From contig OZ245752.1 in the NCBI GenBank assembly GCA_965227455.1, positions 5,146,001 through 5,210,000 on the forward strand: a stretch of DNA of 64,000 nt. The letters are read 5' to 3'. This document shows, piece by piece, positions 8,966-17,171 of the stretch. Source of the stretch: JABDIP01 sp965227455. GTDB lineage: Bacteria > Pseudomonadota > Alphaproteobacteria > DSM-16000 > Inquilinaceae. Position 1 is the stretch's first letter, and every line of letters starts with the position of its first letter. A program made the translations under genes and the position numbers. A model generated the notes under the pieces. The model was not told the origin of the DNA. It searched no databases and worked only from the letters and a program-made list of their open reading frames with translations.

Positions 8966-9838
8966 CTATTTCAGTGCCAGCAGCGTGCGGATCTCGATGC
9001 TCTCGCGCGGCGGCGTCGCATCGGAGGTGCCGGGCAGCGGGAAGGCCGAGTGGGGCGTGAACTGCGCCCGGCTGTCGTCGCTGTCCCAACCCTTGATCAG
9101 CAGCACCTCGTCCGGGGTCATTTCCGGCGCGTAGTACCAGCGCTGATCTGGGTCGTAGGCCAGGTGGTAGATCTCGCCGACGCGATCGGGAAAGACCTGG
9201 TCGGTGGCGATCAGATCCTCCTGGCGCACAGTCGTGGCGTCGGCCAGCGCCAACGGGGATCTCAGCACGGGACCGCGGATCGGGCGCCACACATTAACCT
9301 GGACGAGCCGCGTGCCGCTGTCCAGCATCCGTGCCGCCTCTTCGCTGCCGAAGAAGTCGCGCACCCGTTGCGGGCCGCTCTTGGCCGTGTAGTCCACATG
9401 CACCCGGCTTGCGGGGCCGCGCTGTCCGTCCGGATTCGGCGCGCCGGCGCCGCTGTCGGACCGCCGCGTGGCGTCGAAGATCACGATCCGGCTGTCGCCG
9501 AACTCCCGGCGCAGCAGGGCCTTGATCTCCTGATAATAGGTCCGCTTCACCGCCTGATCGTCGTATAGGTCCGCGACCTCCGTTCTGTGCGGCACAAGAG
9601 CGAACCCTTCGCGGTCCACCGAGAAGCTGTCGGCGAAGGGCCGCATGTCGGCGATGGGAACGGTCCGTTCCTCGGTGTCGAACAGCAGCTTGGGCTCGCC
9701 GCCGGTCAGGGCCGAGCTGTGGAAGGAGGGCTTGGTGTCCTGCGGCCGGATGAAGCTCAGCGGCGCATACACGCCGGCGAAGGAGTGCGGGACGACGGTT
9801 GCGGCCGAGGCCGCCGATGCGGGGACGATCTGGGTCAT
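8966..9838 (-). CDS. CmcJ/NvfI-family oxidoreductase
   Basis: This 290-residue protein shows the conserved blocks of the CmcJ/NvfI family: 'RVHVDYTAKSGPQRVRDFF' mid-protein, 'NVWRPIRGPVLRSPLALAD', and the late block 'WYYAPEMTPDEVLLIKGWDS', then 'FTPHSAFPLPG'. The histidines and acidic residues in these blocks resemble an iron/2-oxoglutarate-type site. CmcJ takes part in cephamycin 7-alpha-methoxylation and fungal relatives act in natural-product pathways; the substrate in ordinary bacteria is unknown. The start at 9838 is supported by AAGGA upstream and removes a non-homologous 64-residue extension. A LysR gene lies upstream on the same strand, 115 bases away, and may control it. Confidence 0.75.
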   Translation of the reverse strand: MTQIVPASAASAATVVPHSFAGVYAPLSFIRPQDTKPSFHSSALTGGEPKLLFDTEERTVPIADMRPFADSFSVDREGFALVPHRTEVADLYDDQAVKRTYYQEIKALLRREFGDSRIVIFDATRRSDSGAGAPNPDGQRGPASRVHVDYTAKSGPQRVRDFFGSEEAARMLDSGTRLVQVNVWRPIRGPVLRSPLALADATTVRQEDLIATDQVFPDRVGEIYHLAYDPDQRWYYAPEMTPDEVLLIKGWDSDDSRAQFTPHSAFPLPGTSDATPPRESIEIRTLLALK

Positions 9839-9953
9839 GACGGATTCCTTGCTCTGCCGCGCCGGACGGAAACCGGCGCCCTGCCATGGCAAGACATGGG
9901 TCGGGCGGTGCCGGCGCGCTAAGGAGTTCGATTCAGGATGACTTGAACGAAAT

Positions 9954-10892
9954 TCAAGTATCGCCAGTATCGACGACAACCACCCGGCTGTCGCGCCACT
10001 CCGCCGCCATCTCCCGCAGCCAGCGTGCAAGGCGCCGTGCGGCCGCCGTCGGTGTCAGCTCGGTCGGGCTGCAAAGGTAGTAGGCGGCACCGGTCGGGTT
10101 GGCGCCGCCGAACGGGGCCACTAGCGTGCCGCGGGCCAGCCGTCCATCGACCACCGGTCGCCGGCCCATAGCCATGCCATGGCCGCTCTCCGCCACCTGC
10201 AGCACCTGCTCGGTGGCGTCCAGGGTGATCGCTCCGTCCGACGACGGCGGTGGCAGCCCGTGCGCCGCGGCCCACTCCGCCCATTCGTCGGGATAGGTGC
10301 CGTTGACCACGAGCCTGACCCGCCCAAACAGGTCAGGGTCTGGCGCCGGCCCGGGCTCGTCCAGATAGCCCGGCGCGCAGACCGGCATCGCGGTTTCCTC
10401 CAGCAGGAATTCCGCCTCGACGCCCGGCCAGTCGCCGCGCCCATGGCGGATCGCCAGGTCGACCTGGTCCCGCCGCAGATCGACCACCCGGGTCGTTGGA
10501 ATCATCTGTAGATCGATGTCGGGATGGTCGCGTTCCAGGGTGCTGAGCCGTGGGATCACCCAGGTCGCGGCCATGGAGGGCGGCAGGGTGAGGCGCACGG
10601 CATGGCGTCCTCCGGACGGCAGGATGGCCTCGGTCGCTGCCTGGATCTGCCGGATCGCCGGATCGATTTGCTCCAGGTAGCGGCGGCCGGTCTCGGTCAG
10701 CCGCGCGCCGCTGGCGGTGCGCTCGAAAAGGGTGGTGTGCAGGAAGTCCTCGAGCTTGCGCACCTGATGGCTGATCGCCGATTCGGTGATGCCGAGGCTC
10801 TCGGCGGCATCGCGATAGCGATCATGGGTGGCGGCGGCGTGGAAGGCGCGCAGGGCGGCAAAGGGCGGTAGCTGGACCTTCGGGGTGGCCAT
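9954..10892 (-). CDS. LysR-family regulator (GcvA-like)
   Basis: This 312-residue LysR-type regulator has an N-terminal winged helix-turn-helix (residues ~8-66: 'PPFAALRAFHAAATHDRYRDAA', 'ITESAISHQVRKLED') of the GcvA type. A type-2 periplasmic-binding-like effector domain (~95-300) follows, with 'DLAIRHGRGDWPGVEAE' and 'VAESGHGMAMGRRP'. Its likely target is the neighbouring CmcJ-like gene on the same strand. The effector is not indicated. Confidence 0.85.
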   Translation of the reverse strand: MATPKVQLPPFAALRAFHAAATHDRYRDAAESLGITESAISHQVRKLEDFLHTTLFERTASGARLTETGRRYLEQIDPAIRQIQAATEAILPSGGRHAVRLTLPPSMAATWVIPRLSTLERDHPDIDLQMIPTTRVVDLRRDQVDLAIRHGRGDWPGVEAEFLLEETAMPVCAPGYLDEPGPAPDPDLFGRVRLVVNGTYPDEWAEWAAAHGLPPPSSDGAITLDATEQVLQVAESGHGMAMGRRPVVDGRLARGTLVAPFGGANPTGAAYYLCSPTELTPTAAARRLARWLREMAAEWRDSRVVVVDTGDT

Positions 10893-10995
10893 GGTCAGAG
10901 CTTGGCCATGGCGCGAATGGAATTCAAGTCGCGATGCAAGGAAGCGGGGCCCGGATGGACCGGTCCCCGCCCCGCGGTCGGTTGCCGCCTCGCAG

Positions 10996-11964
10996 TCAGT
11001 TCACTGCGTGGATGCGGTCGAGGAAGGCCAGCATCCGCTCGGCGATGAAGCCGCCGAATTCCTCCAGGGCGAAGTGGCCGGTTGGCAGCAGGTGGAACTC
11101 CAGATCGGTCAGGTCGCGCTTGTAGGGATGGGCGCCTTCGGCCGGGAAGATGTGGTCGTTCTCGCCCCAGACCAGCAGTGCCGGCGGATTGTACTCGCGG
11201 AACAGCGCCTGCCATTTCGGGTATTCCGGCACGTTGGTGCGGTAGTCGTAGAACATGGCCAGCTGGATCTCCTGATTGCCCGGCCGGTCCAGCAGGTACT
11301 GGTCGTGATGCCAGTTGTCGGGGCTGACCCGGCTCTCATCGCCGACGCCATGCGTGTACTGCCATTTGGTGGCGTCCAGGGTGAGGAAGCCGCGCAGTGC
11401 GTCGCCGTTCTCTTGCGACGGGTCTGCCCAATAGGCCCGGATCGGATCCCAGAACTCCCGCAAGCCCTCCTCGTAGGCATTGCCGTTCTGGATGACGAAG
11501 CCGGTCACCCGCTCCGGATGCTCGGCGAACAGCCGATAGCCGACCGGGGCGCCGTAATCCATCAGGTAGAGGGCGTAGGACGAGACCTCCATGCGCTCGA
11601 CCAGCTCGCCGACGATGTCGGCGAAGGTGTCGAAGCTGTAGTCGAAATCCTCGACCGCCGGCGCGCCGCTGGCGCCGTAGCCCGGATAGTCCGGCGCGAT
11701 GACGTGGTAGCGGGTGCCGAGCACCGGGATGAGGTTGCGGAACATATGCGACGAGGTCGGGAAGCCGTGCAGCAGCAGCATGGCAGGTTGCGAAGGATCG
11801 CCGGCCTCGCGGTAGGCGATCTCGACCCCCTGGATCTCCATGGAGCGGTGATGGACGACGGCCCGGCCGGCCTCGTCGATGGTCGCGGCCGAGGTGATGG
11901 GCGCGGTCAGCAGGGCGGCGGCGATTGCTGCGGCGCCGGTGATCTTGCGGATGGTGTCAAACAT
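10996..11964 (-). CDS. Exported alpha/beta hydrolase with Asp nucleophile (dehalogenase/epoxide hydrolase-like)
   Basis: This 322-residue protein has a Sec-type signal (cleavage near 'ITSAA', residues 25-27) and a complete alpha/beta-hydrolase fold. The oxyanion motif HGFP lies at residues 66-69. The nucleophile elbow is 'YLMDYGAPVGYR' with Asp136 in place of Ser, the acid is Asp260 in 'WGENDHIFP', and His287 is in 'GHFALEE'. An Asp nucleophile is the mark of haloalkane dehalogenases, fluoroacetate dehalogenases and epoxide hydrolases, which form an ester intermediate. It is the last gene of an apparent operon with the exported isochorismatase-like protein (60-base gap) and the PNPOx-like protein. 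The real substrate is unknown. Confidence 0.8.
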   Translation of the reverse strand: MFDTIRKITGAAAIAAALLTAPITSAATIDEAGRAVVHHRSMEIQGVEIAYREAGDPSQPAMLLLHGFPTSSHMFRNLIPVLGTRYHVIAPDYPGYGASGAPAVEDFDYSFDTFADIVGELVERMEVSSYALYLMDYGAPVGYRLFAEHPERVTGFVIQNGNAYEEGLREFWDPIRAYWADPSQENGDALRGFLTLDATKWQYTHGVGDESRVSPDNWHHDQYLLDRPGNQEIQLAMFYDYRTNVPEYPKWQALFREYNPPALLVWGENDHIFPAEGAHPYKRDLTDLEFHLLPTGHFALEEFGGFIAERMLAFLDRIHAVN

Positions 11965-12024
11965 GATCTGTCTCCTGGATGCGGCCTGATCGGCCGCATC
12001 GAAAGTCGGTTGGGGATGGGCGGA

Positions 12025-12873
12025 TCAGACGGCGGCCCGGATCTTCTGGACGGCCTCGTCGGTCCACCACACGGCGTTGGCGACGAACCGGAAATTGATG
12101 ATCGCAGCCTGGTATCCGTCGCCTTCCGGCACTTGGGCGGCGGCGGTCGCGTCCCGCACCACGGCCACCTCGTAGCCCTGTTCCAGCAGCTCGTAGAGAT
12201 GCGCCTGGACGCAGAGATTGGCGGACATGCCGGCCAGAATGACCTTGTCGATGCCGCGCTTGCGCAGCTGCAGGTTCAGGTCGTTCTGCTCCGGGCCATA
12301 GACCTTGTGCGGGGAGCAGATGATGGTCTCGCCGTCTTCGATATACGGCTTGTATTGCGGCATCCAGTCCGCGCCGGAGCCTTCGAAGCCCTCGACGTCG
12401 AGCGGCCCCTTGCGGTCGAACATGCCGATCGAGTGCATGACCCGCTCGAGCACGCCCTCGAACTTCCATTTGTGATCGTGGGGGTAGTAGTAGTGCGGCG
12501 AGATGAAGACCGGCATGCCGGTCGCCTTGGCGGCGATGAACAGCTTTTCCAGGTTCTCCACCGTGCCCTGCTCGGTGACGCTGTTGCCGACCACGCCCCA
12601 AGTCACGCCGTCCTCCGACAGGAAGTCGATCTGCGGATCGGTGATCACCAGCGCTGTGTTGCCGGCGGTCACGTCGAAGGGGACGACCGGCAGTCCCGGC
12701 GTCTCGGGATCGGCGTATTTCACCTCGGCCTCCGGGGTCGCGGCGGTGACATGACCGGCGGCGGCGCTGCCGGCGGCGAGGCCGGCCAGGGCGGCGCTGG
12801 ATTTCAGGAAACGCCGGCGCTTCTGGTCGATCTCTTCCGGGGTGTGATGGCAATGGGTATGGGTGCAGGTCAT
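12025..12873 (-). CDS. Tat-exported isochorismatase-like cysteine hydrolase
   Basis: This 282-residue protein has a twin-arginine signal, RRRFLK at residues 19-24 followed by an Ala/Gly-rich hydrophobic stretch. The mature part is an isochorismatase/nicotinamidase fold with the catalytic triad in place: Asp79 ('VITDPQIDF'), Lys170 ('SPHKVYGP') and Cys201 ('MSANLCVQA'). Such enzymes hydrolyse amides or vinyl ethers. Export to the periplasm is unusual, since relatives are mostly cytoplasmic. Ahead of the Tat motif the N-terminus is His/Cys-rich (CTHTHCHH). AAGGAG fixes the start at 12873. It lies 29 bases after the PNPOx-like gene in one operon. Confidence 0.82.
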   Translation of the reverse strand: MTCTHTHCHHTPEEIDQKRRRFLKSSAALAGLAAGSAAAGHVTAATPEAEVKYADPETPGLPVVPFDVTAGNTALVITDPQIDFLSEDGVTWGVVGNSVTEQGTVENLEKLFIAAKATGMPVFISPHYYYPHDHKWKFEGVLERVMHSIGMFDRKGPLDVEGFEGSGADWMPQYKPYIEDGETIICSPHKVYGPEQNDLNLQLRKRGIDKVILAGMSANLCVQAHLYELLEQGYEVAVVRDATAAAQVPEGDGYQAAIINFRFVANAVWWTDEAVQKIRAAV

Positions 12874-12902
12874 CTTCGCTCTCCTTGTTCGGCGGTCAGG
12901 GG

Positions 12903-13523
12903 TCATGGGGTGCCGGCCTTCAGCCGGTCGTTCTCGGCGCGCAGGCGCTCGAGCTCCTCGCGTAGCGGCGCCAGGGCCTGTTCGAGTTCCTCGATGGTGA
13001 AGCGCTGCGGGATGTGTTGCGGGCAGTTCCAGTCGAACGCCTCGACGGTGATCACCACCGCGCGCTCGGGGCGGGCCCGGTAGCCGTCGTCGAACAGTCG
13101 TGCGACGAGATCCGGATCGGTCGCCAGATCGACGATCCTGGCGCGACCCCAGATCTTCAGGCGGCGGCGGTTCGGATAGTCGACCAGGATCAGCGAGACC
13201 CGGTCGTCCTCAGACAGGTTGCCGACGCTGAGATACTGCCGGTTGCCGCGGTAATCGGCATAGGCGATCGTCTTCTCGTCCAGCACCTTCAGGAAGCCCG
13301 CCGGGCCGCCGCGGAACTGCACATAAGGCCATCCGGTCTCGGACACCGTCGCCTGGAAGAAGCCGTCCCGGGCCGCGATGAAGCCGGCCTCCGTGGCGGT
13401 CAGCCGGTCGCCGGCATCGGCCTCGGGCGTCAGGAACTTGGCGTAGTTCCTGGCAGAGCCCTGCTTCTCCTGGGCCGCCAGGACGGCGGGGGTGAAAGCG
13501 ATCTCTGCAAAGGCGCGGGCCAT
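12903..13523 (-). CDS. Pyridoxamine 5'-phosphate oxidase-family (flavin reductase-like) protein
   Basis: This 206-residue protein has a split-barrel flavin-binding domain (residues ~45-175; 'GFFQATVSETGWPYVQFRGGP', 'YADYRGNRQYLSVGNL' and 'RVSLILVDYPNRRRLKIWGRA'). A C-terminal charged heptad segment follows (about 177-203) that looks like a short coiled coil. Proteins of this group bind FMN, F420 or haem. It is the first gene of a three-gene operon with two exported hydrolases and is divergent from a LysR gene, so it is probably induced by that regulator. Its partner and electron acceptor are unknown. Confidence 0.8.
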   Translation of the reverse strand: MARAFAEIAFTPAVLAAQEKQGSARNYAKFLTPEADAGDRLTATEAGFIAARDGFFQATVSETGWPYVQFRGGPAGFLKVLDEKTIAYADYRGNRQYLSVGNLSEDDRVSLILVDYPNRRRLKIWGRARIVDLATDPDLVARLFDDGYRARPERAVVITVEAFDWNCPQHIPQRFTIEELEQALAPLREELERLRAENDRLKAGTP

Positions 13524-13636
13524 TTGATCCTCCGGGGTGCCGTGGGCCGTGTCCGGCCGTCGGAGGAAAGATCGGCGCTTTCGCTCAGATTCAGAATATG
13601 CAGAATGGGCAAAAGATAATTCAGAAATTTGGAATT
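13524..13636. promoter_or_regulatory. Divergent promoter region of LysR gene and hydrolase operon
   Basis: The 113 bases between the two divergent starts hold AT-rich motifs in otherwise GC-rich DNA. An imperfect LysR-like dyad ATTCAGAATATGCAGAAT lies at about 13588-13606. AATTC/GAATT arms with a nine-base centre lie at 13618-13636, just before the LysR start codon. This is the usual place for LysR autoregulation and activation of the divergent operon. Assignment is by position and symmetry only. Confidence 0.4.
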
Positions 13637-14545
13637 ATGGATCGCTTTCGGGAACTCACTACGTTTGTCGCGGTGGCGGATACCGGCGCCTTCAATGCCG
13701 CCGCGCGACAGATGAACCTGTCGCCCCCGGCGGTAACGCGGCTGGTGACGGCCCTGGAAGGGCGGATCGGCGCCCGGCTGTTCACCCGCACCACGCGTCA
13801 CGTCGCCCTGACCGAAGCCGGGCGACGCCTGCTCGCCGATGCGACCCGGATCCTGGCGGAGCTGGAGGAGGCGGAGGCGTCGGCGGCGGGCGCGCACCAG
13901 TCTCCGCGCGGGGAATTGCGGGTGACGGCGCCGGTGATGTTCGGCCAGCGCCATATCGCCCCCATCCTCAGGGATTACCTCGATGCCTATCCGGACGTGT
14001 CCGCCAATGTGCTGTTCGTGGATCGGATCGTCGATCTGATCGACGAGGGGCTCGATGTGGCCGTCCGGATCGGCGAGTTGCCGGATTCCACCCTGTCGGC
14101 CACCCGAGTCGGAGCGGTCCGCAGGGTCACGGTCGCGTCGCCCGGCTATCTGGCGGCCCATGGCAGGCCTGAGACGCCCGAAGACCTCAAGCACCACAGG
14201 ATCGTCCAGCCGATCGGTCTCCTCCGAGGCCCTGAATGGGTCTTCGTCGCCGGTGGCGAAACGCAATCCGTGCGCCTGACGCCAAGGCTGACGGTCAACA
14301 CGGTCGCCGGGGCGCTGGATGCGGTGCGGGCCGGTTGGGGCATCACCCATCTGCTGTCCTATCAGGCGGCGGCGGAACTTGCGGCAGGGGCCCTCGTCGA
14401 GGTTCTACAGGGGTTCGAGGATCGCCAGATGCCGGTGCACCTGGTGCACTCCGAGGGCCGCCGTGCCGCCGCCAAGGTGCGCACCTTCATCGATTTCGCC
14501 AGCGCAAGGCTGCGTTCGCAGGTCGATCTCCTGGCGGCGCGATAG
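13637..14545 (+). CDS. LysR-family regulator
   Basis: This 302-residue LysR regulator has an N-terminal helix-turn-helix ('MDRFRELTTFVAVADTGAF', 'LSPPAVTRLVTALEGRIG') and a C-terminal effector domain from about residue 90 ('GELRVTAPVMFGQRHIAP', 'LDVAVRIGELPDSTL'). The sequence is of the common CrgA/DmlR-like subgroup. I start it at 13637, where the family begins, rather than 13598. It is divergent from the PNPOx/isochorismatase/hydrolase operon and is its likely regulator. Confidence 0.85.
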   Translation: MDRFRELTTFVAVADTGAFNAAARQMNLSPPAVTRLVTALEGRIGARLFTRTTRHVALTEAGRRLLADATRILAELEEAEASAAGAHQSPRGELRVTAPVMFGQRHIAPILRDYLDAYPDVSANVLFVDRIVDLIDEGLDVAVRIGELPDSTLSATRVGAVRRVTVASPGYLAAHGRPETPEDLKHHRIVQPIGLLRGPEWVFVAGGETQSVRLTPRLTVNTVAGALDAVRAGWGITHLLSYQAAAELAAGALVEVLQGFEDRQMPVHLVHSEGRRAAAKVRTFIDFASARLRSQVDLLAAR

Positions 14546-14699
14546 CACCGAACGGATTGACGGACCTCGGAGTAAGTAAATACCGTCATGGCGGGGAGGA
14601 CGAGGGTGCTGCGCAACGACACGCCGCCCGTCAGAGAATTCGGCGACGCCCCCGCCGGCGCCGCGCCTTGCGGTGCGCGCATCGTATGAGGGGGGAACC

Positions 14700-16322
14700 A
14701 TGAAACAGTTCATCAACACCAAGAACGCGCTCGTCACCGAGGCGATCGACGGATTCCTGCGCGGCGGCGAGGGCAGCTTGGCGCGGCTGGACGGCTATCC
14801 GCATATCAAGGTCGTGGTGCGCACCGACTGGGACCGGACCAAGGTGGCGCTGGTATCGGGCGGCGGGTCGGGGCACGAGCCGGCCCATGCCGGTTTCGTC
14901 GGGCAAGGCATGCTGACGGCCGCTGTCTGCGGCGAGGTCTTCGCCTCTCCATCGGTCGATGCCGTCCTGGCCGGCATCCTCGCCGTCACCGGCGAGGCGG
15001 GCTGCCTGCTGATCGTCAAGAACTACACCGGCGACCGGCTGAATTTCGGCCTCGCCGCCGAGCGCGCGCGCAGTCTCGGCTTGAAGGTCGCCATGGTGGT
15101 GGTCGACGACGACGTGGCGCTGCCCGACCTGCCGCAGGCGCGCGGCGTGGCGGGCACGCTGTTTGTTCACAAGATCGCCGGCGCCCTGGCGGAAGGGGGT
15201 GCGGATCTGGACACGGTTGCCGCCGCCGCACAACGGGTCATCGATGGCGTCGTCTCCATCGGCATGTCGCTGGACACCTGCACCGTACCGGGTTCGCCCA
15301 AGGAGGTCCGCATCGAGCCGGGCAAGGCGGAGCTCGGCCTCGGCATTCATGGCGAGGCGGGCGTTGAACAGGTCGATTTCGAAGGCGCGCGCGAGGCCGT
15401 GGCAATGGTGGTGGAGCGGCTCAGCGCCAATCTCGGGCCGGGGCCGCACGCCGTGCTTCTCAACAATCTCGGCGGCGCCATGCCGCTTGAGATGTCTGTC
15501 CTGGCGGAGGAACTCGCCCGTTCCGAGATCGCCGACCGGCTGAAATGGATGGTCGGCCCGGCTGATATGATGACCTCGTTGGACATGCACGGGTTTTCGG
15601 TCTCGCTGCTGCCGGTCACTGCCGATGACGAGGCGGCGTTGCAGGCGCCGGCCGCCCCCTGGGCCTGGCCCGGCCTCAAGCCAATCGGCGGGGTCGAGGT
15701 GCTGCCTTTGCCGGAAGGGCTGGAGCCGATTCGGTTCACGCCGTCGGCCGATCCCGGGCGGCGTGCCATTGTCGAGGCCTGCTGCGAGATCCTGATCGGG
15801 GCCGAGGCCGCGTTGAACGCGCTCGACGCCAAATCCGGCGACGGCGATACCGGCACCACGCTGGCGACCGCCTCCCGCTCGCTGATCGCCGCGCTCGACC
15901 GGCTGCCGCTGGCCGATTTGACCCAGCTCTATCGCGCCGTCGGAACCGAGCTCAGCCAGACCATGGGCGGATCGTCCGGTGTGCTGCTGGCAATCTTCTT
16001 CGCCGCGGCGGGCGACGCCTCGGACAATGGCGAGGATGCCATCGATGCGCTGGCCGCCGGGCTGGATCGCATCCAGCAGGTGGGCGGCGCCGAACCCGGG
16101 GACCGCACCATGATCGACGCGCTGGCGCCGGCGCTGGCGGCGCTGCGGGACGGGCTGGAGCCGGCGGCAAAAGCGGCGCGGGCCGGGGCCGACCACACGG
16201 CGACAATCCTGCGCGCCAAGGCCGGGCGGGCGTCCTACGTCTCGGCCGAACAGCTTGCCGACAACAACGATCCCGGTGCGGAGGCAGTCGCCCTGCTGTT
16301 CGAGCAGTTGCTGCAGCGCTAG
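14700..16322 (+). CDS. Dihydroxyacetone kinase, DhaK-DhaL fusion (ATP-dependent)
   Basis: This 540-residue single-chain kinase has an N-terminal DhaK domain (residues ~1-325; 'VSGGGSGHEPAHAGFVG', and 'GLGIHGEAG' with the conserved substrate-binding His). A short linker precedes the C-terminal DhaL domain (~345-540; 'LNALDAKSGDGDTGTTLA', 'MGGSSGVLL', 'GDRTMIDAL'), whose acidic residues bind Mg-ATP. This fused form uses ATP directly, unlike the PEP-dependent DhaKLM system. It phosphorylates dihydroxyacetone, or possibly another short ketose, to feed triose phosphates into glycolysis. A purine-rich GAGGGGGGA precedes the ATG at 14700. It converges on the ABC sugar transporter genes; no PTS genes are nearby. 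Confidence 0.9.
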   Translation: MKQFINTKNALVTEAIDGFLRGGEGSLARLDGYPHIKVVVRTDWDRTKVALVSGGGSGHEPAHAGFVGQGMLTAAVCGEVFASPSVDAVLAGILAVTGEAGCLLIVKNYTGDRLNFGLAAERARSLGLKVAMVVVDDDVALPDLPQARGVAGTLFVHKIAGALAEGGADLDTVAAAAQRVIDGVVSIGMSLDTCTVPGSPKEVRIEPGKAELGLGIHGEAGVEQVDFEGAREAVAMVVERLSANLGPGPHAVLLNNLGGAMPLEMSVLAEELARSEIADRLKWMVGPADMMTSLDMHGFSVSLLPVTADDEAALQAPAAPWAWPGLKPIGGVEVLPLPEGLEPIRFTPSADPGRRAIVEACCEILIGAEAALNALDAKSGDGDTGTTLATASRSLIAALDRLPLADLTQLYRAVGTELSQTMGGSSGVLLAIFFAAAGDASDNGEDAIDALAAGLDRIQQVGGAEPGDRTMIDALAPALAALRDGLEPAAKAARAGADHTATILRAKAGRASYVSAEQLADNNDPGAEAVALLFEQLLQR

Positions 16323-16329
16323 CGGGCGG

Positions 16330-17166
16330 TCAGCCCTTCAGGGCACCGCCGGTCAGGCCGGCGACGATGTAGCGCTGGGTTAGCAGGAAGAAAATGACGG
16401 CAGGCACCAGGGTCAGGGTGATGAAGGCCAGCACCAGGGTCCAGTCGGTGCTGTATTCGCCGCGGAATTGCATGATGCCCAGCGGCCAGGTGAACTGGGC
16501 GTCGTCGTTGATCACCACCAGCGGCAGCAGGAAATTGTTCCAGCTCTGCACCAGGGTGAAGATCCCAACCGTGGCCAGGATCGGCCGAGACAGCGGCAGG
16601 GTGAAGTGCCAGAAGAAGTGGATGTAGGAGCAGCCGTCGATCAGCGCGGCCTCGAACAGCTCATGCGGCATCTGCCGGAAGAAGGTGCGCAGCAGCAGGA
16701 TGCAGAAGCCGAGCGAGAAGGCGACCTGCGGCAGGATCACGCCGGTGTATGTGTCCAGCAGGCCGAGATCGCGGATCTTGATGAACAGCGGCAGGATGGC
16801 GACGGCGGCCGGGAACAGCAGCCCGACCATGAAATAGCTGCCCAGCATGCGGTTGCCGAAGAAGCGGATATGGGCCAGCACATAGGCCGCCATGGCGCCG
16901 GTCGCCAGGGTCAGGAACACGGTGAAGAAGGCGATGATCAGGGAGTTCCACAGGAATCCCCAGAGATTGCCCTCGGTCAGGATCTGCCAGTAGTTGCCGA
17001 TCACCCATTCGCTCGGCAGTCCGAACGGGTTCAGCCGCAGATCGCCCAGGGTCTTGAACCCGCCCAGCACGGTTGCGACGAGCGGGATCAGCACCAGCCC
17101 GGAGACCAGCATCAGCACCGCATAGCGGGTGAAGTTGAACGTATCGAAGCTGGCGCGGCGATCCAT
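16330..17166 (-). CDS. ABC sugar transporter permease (MalG-type)
   Basis: This 278-residue permease has six predicted membrane helices and the EAA loop 'EAALIDGCSYIHFFWHFTLPLSRP', which docks the ATPase, in the second half. It is a carbohydrate-uptake type 1 permease of the MalG class. The start at 17166 carries AAGGAG and lies five bases after the stop of the MalF-type partner, so the pair is translationally close. The longer reading to 17550 runs through the partner gene in another frame and is rejected. Confidence 0.88.
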   Translation of the reverse strand: MDRRASFDTFNFTRYAVLMLVSGLVLIPLVATVLGGFKTLGDLRLNPFGLPSEWVIGNYWQILTEGNLWGFLWNSLIIAFFTVFLTLATGAMAAYVLAHIRFFGNRMLGSYFMVGLLFPAAVAILPLFIKIRDLGLLDTYTGVILPQVAFSLGFCILLLRTFFRQMPHELFEAALIDGCSYIHFFWHFTLPLSRPILATVGIFTLVQSWNNFLLPLVVINDDAQFTWPLGIMQFRGEYSTDWTLVLAFITLTLVPAVIFFLLTQRYIVAGLTGGALKG

Positions 17167-17171
17167 CCCGC

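Noticed and set aside
10828..13083. Long plus-strand open frame (751 codons) and similar long frames at 28955-32002, 21978-23867 and 54581-56911
   Set aside because: They are antisense shadows of well-supported genes in GC-rich DNA; their translations are rich in Gly/Arg/Asp with no family motifs and no ribosome sites.
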